A program made the position numbers and the translations under genes. Shown here one piece after another: positions 1-12,455 of a stretch of 35,193 bases of DNA. The stretch is taken from contig JBOZIK010000001.1 of assembly GCA_051453625.1 (NCBI GenBank), positions 270,553,601-270,588,793 of the forward strand, given 5' to 3'. How positions within the stretch are numbered: position 1 is the stretch's first letter; each line of letters starts with the position of its first letter. The notes under the pieces were generated by a model. The model worked only from the letters and a program-made list of their open reading frames with translations, was not told the DNA's origin and did no database searches. Origin of the DNA: Welwitschia mirabilis (taxonomy: Eukaryota > Gnetophyta > Gnetopsida > Welwitschiales).

Positions 1-145
1 GAATCATATTATAACCAATGCTAATGTCTATTCCATCAACAAGTCTGTATTTTTTGTAAGAAAGTATTTCATTTAAATGCAAAATTACATCTTTCAACAT
101 TTTTCATGATTTTGTATTAGTAGTATACCTAAAAAATAATCTATC

Positions 146-445
146 TTAAAATCTTTTTTATTTAATCTTAATATCTCATGCATCATTATATTAAGACTTC
201 CACTAGTCATATTTTTAAAAAATTTGATGATGAAAAACCTATAATNNNNNNNNNNNNNNNNNNNNNNNNNNNNNNNNNNNNNNNNNNNNNNNNNNNNNNN
301 NNNNNNNNNNNNNNNNNNNNNNNNNNNNNNNNNNNNNNNNNNNNNCTTAAAATCTTTTTTATTTAATCTTAATATCTCATGCATCATTATATTAAGACTT
401 CCACTAGTCATGTTTTTAAAGAATTTGATAAATAAAAACCTAATA
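146..445. other. 100-N gap (246-345) with duplicated flanks
   Basis: The 100 bases before the gap (146-245) recur with a few differences as the first 100 bases after it (346-445). The copy at 11812 onward contains this sequence once and in continuity. The simplest reading is two contigs that overlap and were joined with a placeholder gap. Confidence 0.75.
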
Positions 446-827
446 TTAAACCCCTTTGAAATGAGTTAATGATAACTATATTTAACCCTCATCTCAAATT
501 GGAAAAAAAAGGAAAATTCAAACTCCTTAGTGGACATAATGATGTTTGTAGATGATAGAGATATGTTCCTCTAGTTTTCCTTAGAAGAATAATAAAATAT
601 CTATGGTAGACTAATTATTTAGCCACATATTCATGGATACTTTGATCTCTTCATATAAACCACTTTGAAATGAAACTATCCATCATTAACTTTACCTAAA
701 TTTCATGAATTTGATTTAGAATATTCTAATGGATACCTATGTGAAATTGAATCTATTATATCAACCATTTTAAAAGCACATAATAAAATTAAACTTTTAT
801 TATTTTCATTAAACTAAAACATTAAAA

Positions 828-905
828 CATGGCTATGTTCATTAAAACTTATGATAATTAGATCAAAAAGGGCTATGTTCCTTAAAACTTGGGTTAATTA
901 GGTCA
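828..905 (+). repeat. Degenerate tandem repeat of about 45-50 bp
   Basis: Two imperfect units containing GGCTATGTTC, then TTAAAACTT, then TAATTAG follow one another. The paralogous place at 12290-12455 has three to four units, so the repeat number changed between the two copies of the 2-kb block. Confidence 0.6.
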
Positions 906-1084
906 TAAAAGTATCTCAATCATGATTTCTTAAATAAGTATTTTATAACCGATGATACTAATAAACTAAAATGTAATATTATAAATTTTTAACAACATGG
1001 TTATGAGCCTTTTTACAAAGACATTAATTATCATAAGGAATTATTAATGAAATTACTTTAAGATGGATTTAAAGCATGAAGAAT

Positions 1085-1338
1085 NNNNNNNNNNNNNNNN
1101 NNNNNNNNNNNNNNNNNNNNNNNNNNNNNNNNNNNNNNNNNNNNNNNNNNNNNNNNNNNNNNNNNNNNNNNNNNNNNNNNNNNNNNNNNNNNNNNNNNNN
1201 NNNNNNNNNNNNNNNNNNNNNNNNNNNNNNNNNNNNNNNNNNNNNNNNNNNNNNNNNNNNNNNNNNNNNNNNNNNNNNNNNNNNNNNNNNNNNNNNNNNN
1301 NNNNNNNNNNNNNNNNNNNNNNNNNNNNNNNNNNNNNN
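1085..1338. other. Sized assembly gap, 254 N
   Basis: The corresponding interval of copy 2 of the block (12595-12847) is 253 bp long, so this gap appears correctly sized. The missing sequence probably resembles that interval, including its G-rich purine tract. Confidence 0.8.
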
Positions 1339-1724
1339 TCTGAAATTTCATGCCACAAGCATGGAAGTAAAGTATCCTTCATATCAAATGTGTGAAAATG
1401 GTATTCCCCAAGTACATTTCCTTTTTAATAAGATCTTCATAACCCCCTCAAATCCTAATTTTTCTCTAATGATTGAACTTCTTCTTCATGGTTTCAAAAT
1501 TGGATTTGTCCTCTAATATTTATTTCATTGAGATATAATATCATCAAGTATAAAGTAAGCATATTAGATAGTTCAAATTTCAAATGAATAACCTCCCACA
1601 ATGAGTGACAGGATGGATTCTAAAGCTAGTAGCTAAGGTAAGTTCTCTTTAATCCTCTTCTTCTTTCTCCTCTTCTCATTCTTTTACCTTTTCTATTACT
1701 TCCTTCTCTTCCTACTCCTCATTC

Positions 1725-1808
1725 NNNNNNNNNNNNNNNNNNNNNNNNNNNNNNNNNNNNNNNNNNNNNNNNNNNNNNNNNNNNNNNNNNNNNNNNNNNN
1801 NNNNNNNN
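1725..1808. other. Sized assembly gap, 84 N
   Basis: It lies in the pyrimidine-rich stretch. The paralogous interval in copy 2 (about 13233-13321) is about 89 bp, close to the 84 N given. Confidence 0.7.
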
Positions 1809-2058
1809 TTTCCTTCTTTCCCTCTCTCCTTCTCTCTAATTACTCTCTTCCATATTGTTTATCTCCTTCTTTTTTGCTTTTTCTTTATTACTTTCTTCTT
1901 ATATTATCATTATTTCTTTCCCTTTTACTCCATGTTCCCTCCTCCTCATCATATTCCTTCTCCTCTTTACTTCTTTCCTTTTATTCCTCCTCACACCTTC
2001 TCCCCTCTCCACTACTCTTTCTCTTATTTTTTATCTATCTCTCCTCTTTCAAACTAGT

Positions 2059-3116
2059 GTAGATAAGTATTACACATTAAAATTTTACAAGTTCTATTAA
2101 GAAAGTAGAAAAAAGTGATTAAAAAAAAGTAACACATCTCAGCGTTTTATAAGAAAGTAGTACATTCATTAAGAAATAAACAACTATCTAAACATTAAAA
2201 GGATTCAATAATGTAGGAACCATGCAATAACATAGATAAATCTAGAACCATAAAAACATGTAAAAATAAGAGACCCTATAAGATTACAGAACTAAATAAG
2301 GCCATACAAAGATTAGAAATTTAAGTAAAACCATATAATATTTAAGAATTAAATAAGACCATATCCAAAATTGGATGTAAAACTTTTCAATCTTTTACAA
2401 ACTTCAAGACTTTAAGGATTTTAAGACTTCAAAGATTTTAAAGCTATAAGTGCTAAACTTGTCAATATCTAATATAGATGATTTTTAAGATTATACAAAT
2501 AAAAGGGGAAGTAAGTCCTATATATAAAAAGAAGATGTAGGGATATGAAGAGATATTATAATTTAAGAGGATGTGAAGAGATACTATCTTGAAAAAAAGA
2601 CGGTTACAATTCCATAACTCCCATTCATTACTTTACCTAGCCACTGGGTGCATTTAATATTTTATCATAATAGTAACTACTTATCATGCCACATATTTTT
2701 TTATAATAAATAATAATCATGAAAAAATATCCCTGCATAAGTTACAAGATTCTGTTCTTTGGCATTTTTCAACATAAGCAAAAAGAAGAAAATTTAGTCA
2801 CATGGCAATATAATCTTTTTAAATTTAAATTAATTATTAATGCTAATTAAAATAAGCCATTAAGAAAGAAATGCCAAAATTTCAAGAGAATTACACTATT
2901 TTACCGTAATAATAAAAATGAATTTAATTACACTTATTTTTATTTAACTAATCAAGATGATATTTTTTAGCAATAATTTCCCATGAATAACATCAAGATA
3001 AAATTTTCATCACTTCTACATATTTTGCCATTTTTAATACATCTTTTAGCATACAAGACATTAATTTAGACTATATTATTTATTAAAATATTTAAATAAT
3101 TATTAGGCTAAGTTTT
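2059..3116. other. AT-rich DNA without a recognisable gene
   Basis: No coding frame is supported. The stretch contains small degenerate local repeats. At about 2268-2372 there are three loose units around ACCNTATAA and AANTAAATAAG. At about 2400-2445 there is a run of short AAGACTT/AAGGATT/AAAGATT words. At about 2541-2592 the phrase GATGTGAAGAGATA or close variants occurs twice. I recognise nothing else. Confidence 0.5.
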
Positions 3117-4453
3117 TGTAGGGTGTGAATTATGTGCTTAAATCAGTATTTCTTTTGAATAAATCTCTTATCTCTATACCTACAAACCTTAAATAATATT
3201 TACACAAAATGCATTAGTATGTGGAAGTTAACCTATAATGTCATAATCTAAAGAAGAGTTCAGAAGAAGAATTAAGAAGGTTATTGCAAAAGAATATAGA
3301 ATTTAAAGTAAATTCTTAATTTTAGAAAAAATGCACTATAGTGGATCAATGAAGGTGAATGTAATGCAATCTAAATGTAATTTCTAACTTAGTCAATTAA
3401 CTTATTATCATCTGAGTTGACCCTTATGATCTATATAAATTATAAGTACTCGTCACTATAGTGTAGTCAACAAAAACCGTAAGGGAGATAAGGAAGAATA
3501 TTTAAAAAGAAACACAATGAACTTTATTAAGTCATAATGTTTTCACATTTGGTTATAAAGTAATAGTTTCTTAGTGAAGGAGACATAGCCCAATATCAAG
3601 TGATGTAATTCTTTATAATGATTACAAAGTGAGAACTTCTCAATAAAGAAGACTTAGATCAACACCAAGAAAAAGCCCTTCTCTACAACTAATGGATGAA
3701 TCTCTTACTCAATCGATCTCTAAATGTTATAATAGTAATTAATGCAACCAAGATGAATAAATAGAGGATGGGAGGTATTTATAAGTTTTGAAATGGCTAT
3801 TAGAATCACAAAAGAGTCATAACTAATGAAGGGTGATCATAACAATGATTACATAATAAATGGAGTTTGTTTTGTATTCTTCATTTCTATTAATATTTTA
3901 TCTTCTCATAAATTCTTATCTTTCACATGACTTTTTAATGACTATTGACTTTTTATATTCTTGATATCATCTAGAGTTAAATATTAAATTTGATTTTTAT
4001 CTGATTAAGACCGTACATAAAAAGTGATTAATTTTCCAAACAAGTGTAGGAAGATAAGATTTTTGTTGTGTTTCCTTTTAAGGTTAGTAAAACTAGTAGT
4101 GCTAGTAGTGCTAATGTTGTTTGCTAGATTTCTCTCGTCTTTTTGCATGTTCTTTATAAAATAGCCACATACCTACTAATGTTAGGGGGAAATCATAATC
4201 TCTTTAGTATAACATCTTCTTGGCATAACATCTTCTTTATTATGTGGAAGTAACATCTTCTTCACATAACATATTCTTTGGCATAATGTATTCTTAATGT
4301 TATTTGATTTAATGCCTTTTTAATGTCTTTTGGTGTAACATCTCCTTCCATATGTCTTTCTCAAAATAACCATAATTGCTCCATTTTGATCCTATTTATT
4401 ATTAGTTATTTATTTTTATTCTTTGATAAATATGGCCAATTCAGCTAGAAACT
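3117..4453 (-). mobile_element. LTR (3' copy, contig 1 version) of the minus-strand retrotransposon
   Basis: This segment aligns with 9731-11218 over most of its length and with 4975-5801 more closely. On the minus strand it begins next to a purine tract (AGTGGAGGGTCAA, complement of 4454-4465) and ends near 3117, opposite the place where the other LTR has TCGACA. The terminal CA expected on the plus strand at its right edge reads CT, one substitution. The left edge is approximate, since similarity to 9731 fades over the last 40 bases. No matching target-site duplication is visible between its left flank and the right flank of the 5' LTR. Confidence 0.7.
4205..4350 (+). repeat. Short-unit array based on TAACATCTTCTT
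   Basis: Five or more degenerate units of roughly 14-25 bp containing TAACATCTTCTT or CATAACAT follow one another inside the LTR. The same array occurs in the other LTR copies at about 5556-5700 and, expanded, at about 10806-11015. On the element's own strand the word is AAGAAGATGTTA. Repeated words in an LTR often mark enhancer-like U3 sequence, but no such activity can be shown from sequence. Confidence 0.6.
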
Positions 4454-4974
4454 TGACCCTCCACTAAGTGTTTATCAATCCCTAACAAAAAAGGTAGAAA
4501 ATGAATAAAAGCAGACCAAATTAGAAAAAGTATGAAACATAACATTAAAGTATAAAAGATCCTATACTCTTAAATAAAAATTGCATATTAAAAAGATATT
4601 CCACTTAAACATCATAAGGAAAATATGTATTGAATTTAGGATTTATTGTTTCAAAACTATGAAAAACATATTTTCGTTAAAAAGTTCCTTTTGGTTAAAG
4701 TCAAGATTTTGAGAATTCTAGAGATTCCATCCCCATGAGGTAGATAAATTCATCCTGAATTTTTAAGCTAGTGTACTTGTGATAATCAAAAGTAATAATA
4801 TGAAAGTGTCAAAGGATGTAAAATAAATGTGAAAGATAAGAAGAAAAGATACAAAAATCATAAAGGAAAATACANNNNNNNNNNNNNNNNNNNNNNNNNN
4901 NNNNNNNNNNNNNNNNNNNNNNNNNNNNNNNNNNNNNNNNNNNNNNNNNNNNNNNNNNNNNNNNNNNNNNNNNN

Positions 4975-5801
4975 GTAATGATTACAAAGTAAGAACTTCT
5001 CAATAAAGGAGACTTATATCAACACCAAGAAAAAGCCCTTCTCTACAACTAATGGATGGATCTCTTACTCAATAGCTCTCTAAATGTCATAATAATAATT
5101 GATGCAACTAAGATGAATAAATAGAGGACGAGAGGTATTTATAGGTTTTGAAATGGCTATTAGGATCATAAAAGAGTCATAACTAATTAAGAGTAATCAT
5201 AAAAATATTACATAATTAGTGGACTTTGTTTTGTATTCCTCATATTTGTTAATATTTTATCATCTCATGAATTCTTATCTTTCACATGCCTTCTTGATGA
5301 CTATTGACTTTTCATGTTCTTGATATCATCTAGAGTTAAAGATTAAATTTTATTTTTATCTAACTGAGAACATTAGTAAGAAGTGATTAATTTTTCAAAA
5401 AATGGTAGAAACACAAGATTTTTGTTGTGTTTTCTCATAAGGTCAATGGCACTAGTAGTGCTAATGTTGTTTGCTAGATTTCTTTCATCTTTTTGCATGT
5501 TCTTTATAAGATAGCACATACTTACTAATGTTAGGGAGAAATCATAATCTCTTTAGTATAACATCTTCTTAGCATAACATCTTCTTTATTATGTGGAAGT
5601 AACATCTTCTTTGCATAACATATTCTTTGGCATAATGTATTATTGATGTTATTTGATGTAATGTCTTCTTGATGTCTTTTGGTGTAACATCTCCTTCATA
5701 TGTCTTTCTCAAATTCTTCATAATTACTCCATTTTGATCTTATTTATTATTAATTATTTATTTTTATTTTTTGCTAAAAATGGCCAATTCAATTAGCAAC
5801 A
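4975..5801 (-). mobile_element. LTR (3' copy, contig 2 version), left part lost in gap
   Basis: On the minus strand the LTR starts TGTTGCTAATTG immediately after the tract AGTGGAGGTCA. Its plus-strand right edge therefore ends in CA at 5800-5801. It matches the 5' LTR copy (9731-11218) and the version at 3117-4453. Its remainder would lie to the left but is replaced by the 100-N gap. Confidence 0.75.
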
Positions 5802-5812
5802 TGACCTCCACT
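5802..5812 (-). promoter_or_regulatory. Polypurine tract of the minus-strand element
   Basis: AGTGGAGGTCA on the minus strand lies directly beside the LTR start TGTTG. In LTR retrotransposons this position holds the purine tract that primes plus-strand DNA synthesis. The duplicate version at 4454-4465 reads AGTGGAGGGTCAA. Confidence 0.6.
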
Positions 5813-7490
5813 AAGTGTTTTTTAATCTTTAATAAAAAAAGTAGAAAATGAAGAGAATCATACCAAATTATAAAAAGGGTGAAACATAACACTCAAGTAT
5901 AAAAGATCCTTCACTCTTAAATAAAAATTGCATATTAAAAAGCTATTTCAATTTAACATCATAAGGAAGATAAGTATTGAATTTAGAGCTTATTGTTTTA
6001 GATCTATGAAAAACATATTTTCATTAAAAATTTCCTTTTAGTTAAAGCCAAGCTTTTGAGAATTCTAGCGATTCCACACCCATGAAGTAGATAAATTCAT
6101 TCTGGATTTTGAAGTGATTGTACTTGTGATAATCAAAGTAATAAGATGAAAGTGTTAAAGGATGTAAAATAAAAGTAAAATATAAGAAGAAAAGATACAA
6201 AAATTAGAAATGAAAATACAATAAGCTAAAGCATTATGAAAACAAACATAGAACTATTAAGATTCTAAATCATATCATCTAAAGACTCAATACTTTATTT
6301 GAAAGGAAAAGAAATGCAAATCTTATTTAAAATATCAAATTTATTTCTTTAATGCTTTAGTCATATGAAAAATAGAATAATTATAATTAATAACTTTGGA
6401 ATTATCTATCTGAATAAATAGAAACAAATACATTATATTAGAACATATTCTACTTAAAGTTGACCAGTTACTAATAGCTTCTTATTCCAAATTAAAGATG
6501 CATGATTTCTAGATTAGTAAAACATTATAGTTCTATTTGAATAGCATGGATGAAAATGATAATGTACTAACAGAAATGGACATATCCTAGCTATAGTCTC
6601 AAGCATCCACTTAAAATAAAAAATGCCTGCAAATCAATAATACTTAACAATGTGATAATCATGGTGTACTTAAAGATGTACTCTCTTTATCTTAGGTTCT
6701 TCCCATGAGGGAGTGCTTGTTTTTGAACCATCACCCTTGTTTTTATCACAAGCAGTAAACCCATTAAATAAGACATAGGCCATTAAGCAATTTTATCCTC
6801 AGCGTGGTAGTTCTTGAGATAAATTTAGAGTGATTACCAAAAGTGATTTTATAATACAAATTTATATTTTTATTTTGTAAATTCTTTATTTTAATTTTTC
6901 TATTTCTTTTCCACAAATATGAAAAACACTTATTCATTATCAAAGTAGTAATAACTTGTAGCCTTACAACATGAAGTTGATGAAGAGATAAAGCATAGAA
7001 TATGTGAAACTTAATTAAGTTTATTTTTATCTCTTAGAATAAGAGTTCATAAACATTTGAATGCCTATCAATTAGCTAAAATCCAATTAATCATTAATAA
7101 TTTACCAAAGCTTAAAATGCTTAAAATACTATAGGATGCAAAATGCATGTTGGAAAGGAGAAATTGTTTGAAAAATTACATTTACAAAAGGGCAAGTGAT
7201 GGATATCTTTTTAGGAAATAAGGATCCACTAAATCAATTGCTACAAGTAAAAAGTAGCGCCTTTACTTTGTATTTATCCTTATGCCAAAAAGATAGATAT
7301 TCTAATATAGTTATTGCATTATTCCTTTTTAGAAAAATAAGGGCCAAACAAGATGAAAATGAATTGATAGAACATGAAAGGTAAATGATCATTTTTGAGT
7401 AAAATTAATTGATAGAAGAGAAAATAAAAGGATAACACTTTAATAATACATTCTTTACAAGATAAATAAGAGATGAAAAATTGAAAAATT
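5813..7490 (-). other. 3' internal region of the minus-strand element, non-coding as seen
   Basis: The DNA between the polypurine tract and the gag-like remnant is AT-rich and full of stops on both strands. I find no reverse transcriptase, RNase H or integrase motifs. Either this was a non-autonomous element or those genes have decayed or been deleted. A short open plus-strand frame at 7196-7384 has no recognisable content. Confidence 0.5.
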
Positions 7491-7493
7491 TCA

Positions 7494-8990
7494 CTAAAAA
7501 AATAATCTCTTATTGAATCGATGTAAATCATGATGATTATTCCATGATTCATTTAGGATACTACTCAAAGAATGAAAATAAAACATTTTTAAAGGCATCT
7601 TATAATGATTAATTATGGCATGTTTATTGAGGCCAAGAAGCTTCTTAACATTTAACTTAAGACATGAATTTTCATCAATAAGGTAAGGCTTTTCCCAATT
7701 TAAAATTCTAAGATATCCCAAATCATACTTTTGAAAAGAGTTTTCATTAAAGACATAAAGTATAGTGGACTTAGTTAAAAAGGAAGAAATGTTACTAAGA
7801 CTTATTAGGAATAGATTCCTATGGATTTTATTAAAAAAAAGAAAAGCAATGTGACTTCTAGAATTACATGAATGTCCAAATGAAAGAGATGAATAAATGT
7901 TACTATATTAAGATCACAAGGTAATGTGGGAGTAGGAGTACAAAAAACGATGTTATTTGGGGCTTTACATGGAAAAACAGGTGGATGAGATGGAGAAATA
8001 TGGGTAGATTTCTTATGTGGGCTCACTACCTTAGAATAAATAAGTCTATCCCCCATTTACTAAATCTATATGGTTTCTTCATTATTCTTTTCCTCATTGT
8101 TGAATTCATTATTACTTTGTTTAATTCTTTTTTCACTTTCTTCATCATTATATTTAACTATAGATTCATTTTCTTATTGGGTATTTTTCTTATTCTCTAA
8201 GGTTTTATATTCATTAAAGAGATCATAAAGAGAAATGTAATAATTATCTTCATCATAGATTGAAAAATTTCTAGATTTTTCATAAATTAATCTTTTATTC
8301 ATCTAGATTCTCTAATAGTAAGTGTATATTAGGGATATAACCTAGTATCTTAATATCATGATTTAATAAATATATATCCTAATCTTTGTTGCTTAATTGG
8401 TGAGTTAAAATCTCATTATCATCATATTGGATATCTTCGGTTGGACATGGATCATCTAAGTGCTCGTTGTTAAAATAAAAATTATTACTATGTGTAGAAA
8501 TTTTAATGTTTTCCTCTTTATTCTAAAGTTAAAGGGTATTATACATAGTGGTAGAGAATTAGAATGTTATGTTGTAAAGGACATTAACATAATTGATTTT
8601 GTAACATTATTTATTAAAAATTCCCAATTACATTTTCTAGGTTCTTATTTTGATTTTATAAATTTTGTAAGTATTTTCTTCCCTCTTCTTCACTTCTTTT
8701 ATCTTTTCTTCCATTAACTCATGAAGTGAATCATCTTCATTGGAAGAACTTGGTCAATATATAAAATTTGTTTCTTCTTCATAGTAATTCATGAGAGATG
8801 GACCTTCTTCATAGTAACTTACAAGAAATGATTTGGGGTTTATTTAAATCATTGTAGGAAGCTTCTCTAAATGAGGTGAAATCCCTAAAGTATTAAAAAT
8901 CTTCATTAGTATTCCTACATGAGGCAGAAAAGAAGAGGAAGAAAAAGAGGTAGGTTAAAAGAAGGAAGGAGACTAATTCCTAGTTTCAAC
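7494..8990 (-). pseudogene. Gag-like retrotransposon pseudogene, frameshifted
   Basis: Read on the minus strand downstream of the 5' LTR and primer site, this stretch keeps long coding-like runs broken by stops and frameshifts. Near 8700-8830 it encodes a tyrosine/glutamate-rich phrase with two similar units (YYEEGPSLMN, then YYEEETNF). Near 8060-8230 it encodes a run rich in E, N and K. The open pieces at 7805-8056 and 7494-7721 are in different frames. Position and composition suit the first ORF of an LTR retrotransposon, but I see no zinc knuckle (CCHC), protease or reverse transcriptase, so family placement is not secure. The other minus-strand element's remnant (21563-22420) has a similar acidic, aromatic-rich character. 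Confidence 0.5.
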
Positions 8991-9711
8991 ATCATTTTTT
9001 ACTAATCATACTCTTTTCAAATACATTTCTCATAATGTTCTTTTATTGTTATTATTAAAATTTCTCCTTTTTTAAGATAATATTTCTTAGAGGGTGCTAT
9101 TAACATTATTTATAAAAATAGATGACAATAATGGAATAAGAAGAATTAGTTAAGATAATATCTAAGATAAGCACAAGGTAAAGATTAATTTTATCAACTA
9201 ACTAGAAGCATAAGATAAATATATATTTTAGGTGATAATTTATAGGATGAAGTTAAGTCCAAAGAGTAGGCCTAAAATAATCATTTTTAACTTCATACAC
9301 AAAATTAACAAGTATGTGAAAACAAAAAATTTTAGAAATATAAAATTATAGAAATTAAAAATTTTTAAAAATTAGAAAGTGAAAGTAAAAATCAAAAAAC
9401 AAATTAAAATCCAAATAAAACTATGAAAAGAAAAAATAATAGTAACATAAGAATGAAATATTATAGAATTTAAGAAATAAAAGCAAAGACTAGAAAATAA
9501 ATTTAAGCTAAACTAGAAAAGTAAATATGTACCTTAATCTAAGAAAAGAAAAGAAAAAATGATAAAAATTGAAAAAGCAATCTAAACTAAGAAAGTGAAA
9601 ATACAAAATAATCCAAGAAGAAAAAAGCTTGTACATGGACACTACATAAGTAAATAACTTTTAATCAAATTAGTTATCTATGTAATGAGATTTAACCTTC
9701 TAGATTTCTTA
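8991..9711 (-). other. 5' untranslated internal region of the minus-strand element
   Basis: A-rich DNA lies between the primer site and the gag-like remnant, with many repeats of AAAATT/AGAAAA type words at about 9330-9600. It is non-coding. This position normally holds the leader and packaging region. Confidence 0.5.
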
Positions 9712-9729
9712 GACTCCTTCTTGGTAACA
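9712..9729 (-). promoter_or_regulatory. Probable primer binding site of the minus-strand element
   Basis: On the minus strand, two bases after the LTR end (TCGACA), the sequence reads TTACCAAGAAGGAGTCT. It resembles the clearer primer sites of the two other elements here, whose core is CTAGAAGGAGGG or a transition-decayed form of it. The 5' half is degraded. The tRNA primer is not identified. Confidence 0.45.
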
Positions 9730-9730
9730 A

Positions 9731-11218
9731 TGTCGATCTATTGAGGTGAAAATCATGAATTTCAAGTGGTATTTGTTTCAAATAAATGTCTTATTTTTAT
9801 ACCTATAAATATTAAGTAATATTGCACTAGCATGTAGGAGCTAACCTATAATTTCATAATCTAAAGAGGAATTTAAAAGAGAAATTAAGAAGTTTGCTAC
9901 AAAAGAATAGAATTTGAAGTAAATTCTTAATTCTAGAAAGAATGCAATGCAATGGATGGATGTAGGATGAATGCAATGCAACCTAATGTAATTTATAACT
10001 AGGTGAATAAACTTGTTATCATTCAAGTTATTCCTTATGATCTATCTAAGTTACAATTACCTATCACTATAATGTAATCAACATAATCCATAAGGTAGAT
10101 AAGAAAAATTATTTAAAAAGAAATACAGTTAACTTTATTTAGTCATAATGTTTTCACATCCAATTACAAAGTAATAAATCTTTAATGAAGGAGACATAAC
10201 CCAATAACTAAATGACATCCTAATCTATAATGGTTATGAAGTAAGAATTTAATAATAAAGAAGACACATCTCAATACTAAGAAAAAGCCCTTTTGTGCAA
10301 CTAATGGATAGACCCCTTGCTTAATCTTTCTTCAAATGTTACAAAAATAATTAATGCAACTAATATGAGTAAATGGAGGATCTAAGGAGGTATTTTTAGG
10401 TTTTTAAATGTCTATTAGAATTACAAAAGAGTTGTAACTAATTAAGAGCAATTATGATAATGATCACATAATTAGTAAAGTTTGTTTTGTATTCTTCATA
10501 TGTGTTGATCTTTCATATTCTCACTTTTTTTTGTCTTCCATGTGCCTTCTTAGTAATTGTTGACTTTTCATGTTCTTAATATCATCTAGAGTTAAATATT
10601 AAATTTGATTTTTATTTAAATAAGACCATAAGTAAAAAGTAATCAATTTCCCAAACAAGTACAAGAACATGATATTTTTGCTATGTTTCCTCAAAAGGCT
10701 GATGATGCTAGCATTGTTTACTAGATTTCTCTCATCTTTTTTGATGTTCTTCAAAAGATAGCCATATACCTACTAAATGTTAGTGGGAAACTTATAATCT
10801 CCTTGGTGTAATACCTTCTTAGTGTAACATCTTCTTGATTATGTAAGATGTCTTGTTGATGTAACATCTTTTTTACATAACATGTTCTTGATTATGTGGA
10901 AGGTCTTCTTGATGTAAGATATTCTTTGCATAATGTTTTATTTGACATAATATTTTCTTAATGTCTTTTGATATAACATCTTCTTGATGTTTATTAGTAT
11001 AACATCTTCTTTCATATGTCTTTCTCAAATGCTTCATACTTACTCCATTTTTATCTAATTTATTACTAAGTATTTGTCTTTGGTCTTTGCCATCAAAAAG
11101 TGGTCAATATAAGTATGAAAATTATAAAAATAACCTAAAAATACATTTAAAACATGATGCTAAATATGGCCAATTTGGCTTCAATATCTTTATAACCTTG
11201 AAAAATTGGAACGTGACA
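9731..11218 (-). mobile_element. 5' LTR of the minus-strand retrotransposon (1.49 kb)
   Basis: On its own strand it starts TGTCACGTTCC and ends GATCGACA, giving the expected TG...CA termini with a TGTC/GACA inverted repeat. A primer-site-like sequence follows two bases later. It matches the segments at 3117-4453 and 4975-5801 but keeps about 70 bp near its start that they lack (around 11080-11150). It carries the expanded TAACATCTTCTT-type array at about 10806-11015. The TGTCACG start is common among plant Ty3/gypsy LTRs, which supports but does not prove that class. Confidence 0.75.
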
Positions 11219-11666
11219 TAATTAATAATAATTATTAAAGCATAGCAAGTTTTTTATTCCATTACTAAGAATTGTAATTAATTTTCCTCAATTTGTTAAA
11301 ATAATTTTTATTTTTTAATTTTTAGATCTATAATTATCAAAATTAAAAAAACACTTTTTACAAAAATAAATAACATTTAGAGCAAAGGAATTAAATTTAC
11401 CAGATATTTTCTTCAAATTAAATATATTGAATCCTACTACAATTTAGGCGTATTCTACCTTGTTTTTATTACCTATCAAAAGGTTAGGGTTTTAATAATT
11501 TGTAAAATTTTATATACCTATTTTTATCTTATCATTTGCTATTGATACAATTTTTTATACTTTGATTGTGTTAAATTTTAATTTTTACAAATATTTTTTG
11601 AGAAATCATCTATTTAAAATTATGTAGGTTTATGACCTATTTGTTTTGTATTTTACATTGTATATG
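11219..11666. other. AT-rich spacer
   Basis: DNA between the 5' LTR and copy 2 of the 2-kb block is rich in A and T runs. It has no gene, RNA or repeat that I recognise. Confidence 0.5.
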
Positions 11667-12289
11667 AATCATACTATAATCAATGCTAATGTTTATTCCA
11701 TCAAAAAGCATGTCTTGTTTTCAAGAAATTATTTTATTTAAATGCAAAATTAGATCTTTCAACATTTTTCATCATTTTGTATTAGTAGTATACCTAAAAA
11801 ATATTCTATCTTAAAATCTTTTTTATTTAATCTTAATATCTCATGCATCATTATATTAAGACTTTCACTAATCATCTTTGTAAAGAATTTGAGGAAGAGA
11901 AACCTAATATTAAATCCCTTTTAAATGAGTTAATGATAACTATATTTATCCCTCATCTCAAATTGGAAAAAAAATCAAAATTCAAACTCCTAAGTAGACA
12001 TAATGATGTTTGTAGATTGAAGAGATGTGTTCCTCTAGTTTTACTTAGAATAATACTAAAATATCTATGATATCTTAATTATTTAGCCACATCTTCATGG
12101 ATACTTTAATATATTCATATAAACCACTTTAAAATAAAACTATAAATCATTAACCTGTTATCTAAATTTCATGATTTTTATTTAGAGTATTCTAATGGAT
12201 ACCTATGTGCAATTGAATCTATTATATTAACCATTCTACAAGCACATAGTAAAATGAAACTTTTTTTATTTTCATTAAATGAAAACATT

Positions 12290-12455
12290 AAAACATGGCT
12301 ATGTTCCTTAAAACTTATGCTAATTAGGCCAAACATGGCTATGTTACTTAAAAATTATGTTAATTAGGTCATAAAAGTATCTCAATCATGGTCATAAAAG
12401 TATTAGGTCAAACATGATATGTTCCTTGTGTTAATTAGGTCATAAAAGTATTTTG
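12290..12455 (+). repeat. Degenerate tandem repeat, three to four units
   Basis: Units of about 45-50 bp contain ATGGCTATGTTCCTTAAAA and TTAATTAGGTCATAAAAGTA. It is the counterpart of 828-905, with extra and partly scrambled units. Confidence 0.6.

Larger units (their letters stand above)
1..2058 (+). repeat. Dispersed 2-kb block, copy 1
   Basis: This block matches 11667-13595 along its length, by eye at close to 90% identity. It starts at the window edge, so its true left end is unknown. It holds about 1.3 kb of AT-rich sequence, then a pyrimidine-rich stretch (about 1640-2050) that is the beginning of the U3-like part of the long LTR seen again near 12.7-14.5 kb and 27-29 kb. Similarity to copy 2 stops at about 2058, where unrelated AT-rich DNA begins, so the LTR is truncated here. 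Two sized gaps lie inside, at 1085-1338 and 1725-1808. No open frame survives; the in-frame match of the short frame at 11843 has stops here. Confidence 0.8.
3616..6222 (-). repeat. Apparent 1.36-kb tandem duplication around a 100-N gap (4875-4974)
   Basis: Sequence 3616-4874 recurs at 4976-6222 with an offset of about 1360 bases. Both copies contain part of the 3' LTR, the polypurine tract and about 400 bp of adjoining internal sequence. The left copy stops exactly at the gap and the right copy starts at it, the same geometry as at the other four 100-N gaps. An unmerged overlap (allelic or collapsed) is the leading explanation. A true tandem duplication is possible, because the copies differ at a noticeable fraction of sites. 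Confidence 0.75.

Noticed and set aside
94-411. Internal protein repeat predicted across 246-345 and likewise across 22132-22231
   Set aside because: The repetition comes from duplicated contig ends around placeholder gaps, not from a repetitive protein.
11219-11223. Target-site duplication for the minus-strand element
   Set aside because: Bases after the 5' LTR (TAATT) do not match those before the 3' LTR (GTTTT at 3112-3116). The 3' boundary is also uncertain, so no claim is made.
11843-12070. A conserved small protein in the 2-kb block
   Set aside because: The frame is interrupted by stops in copy 1 and its residues match nothing I recognise. The block diverges like non-coding DNA.
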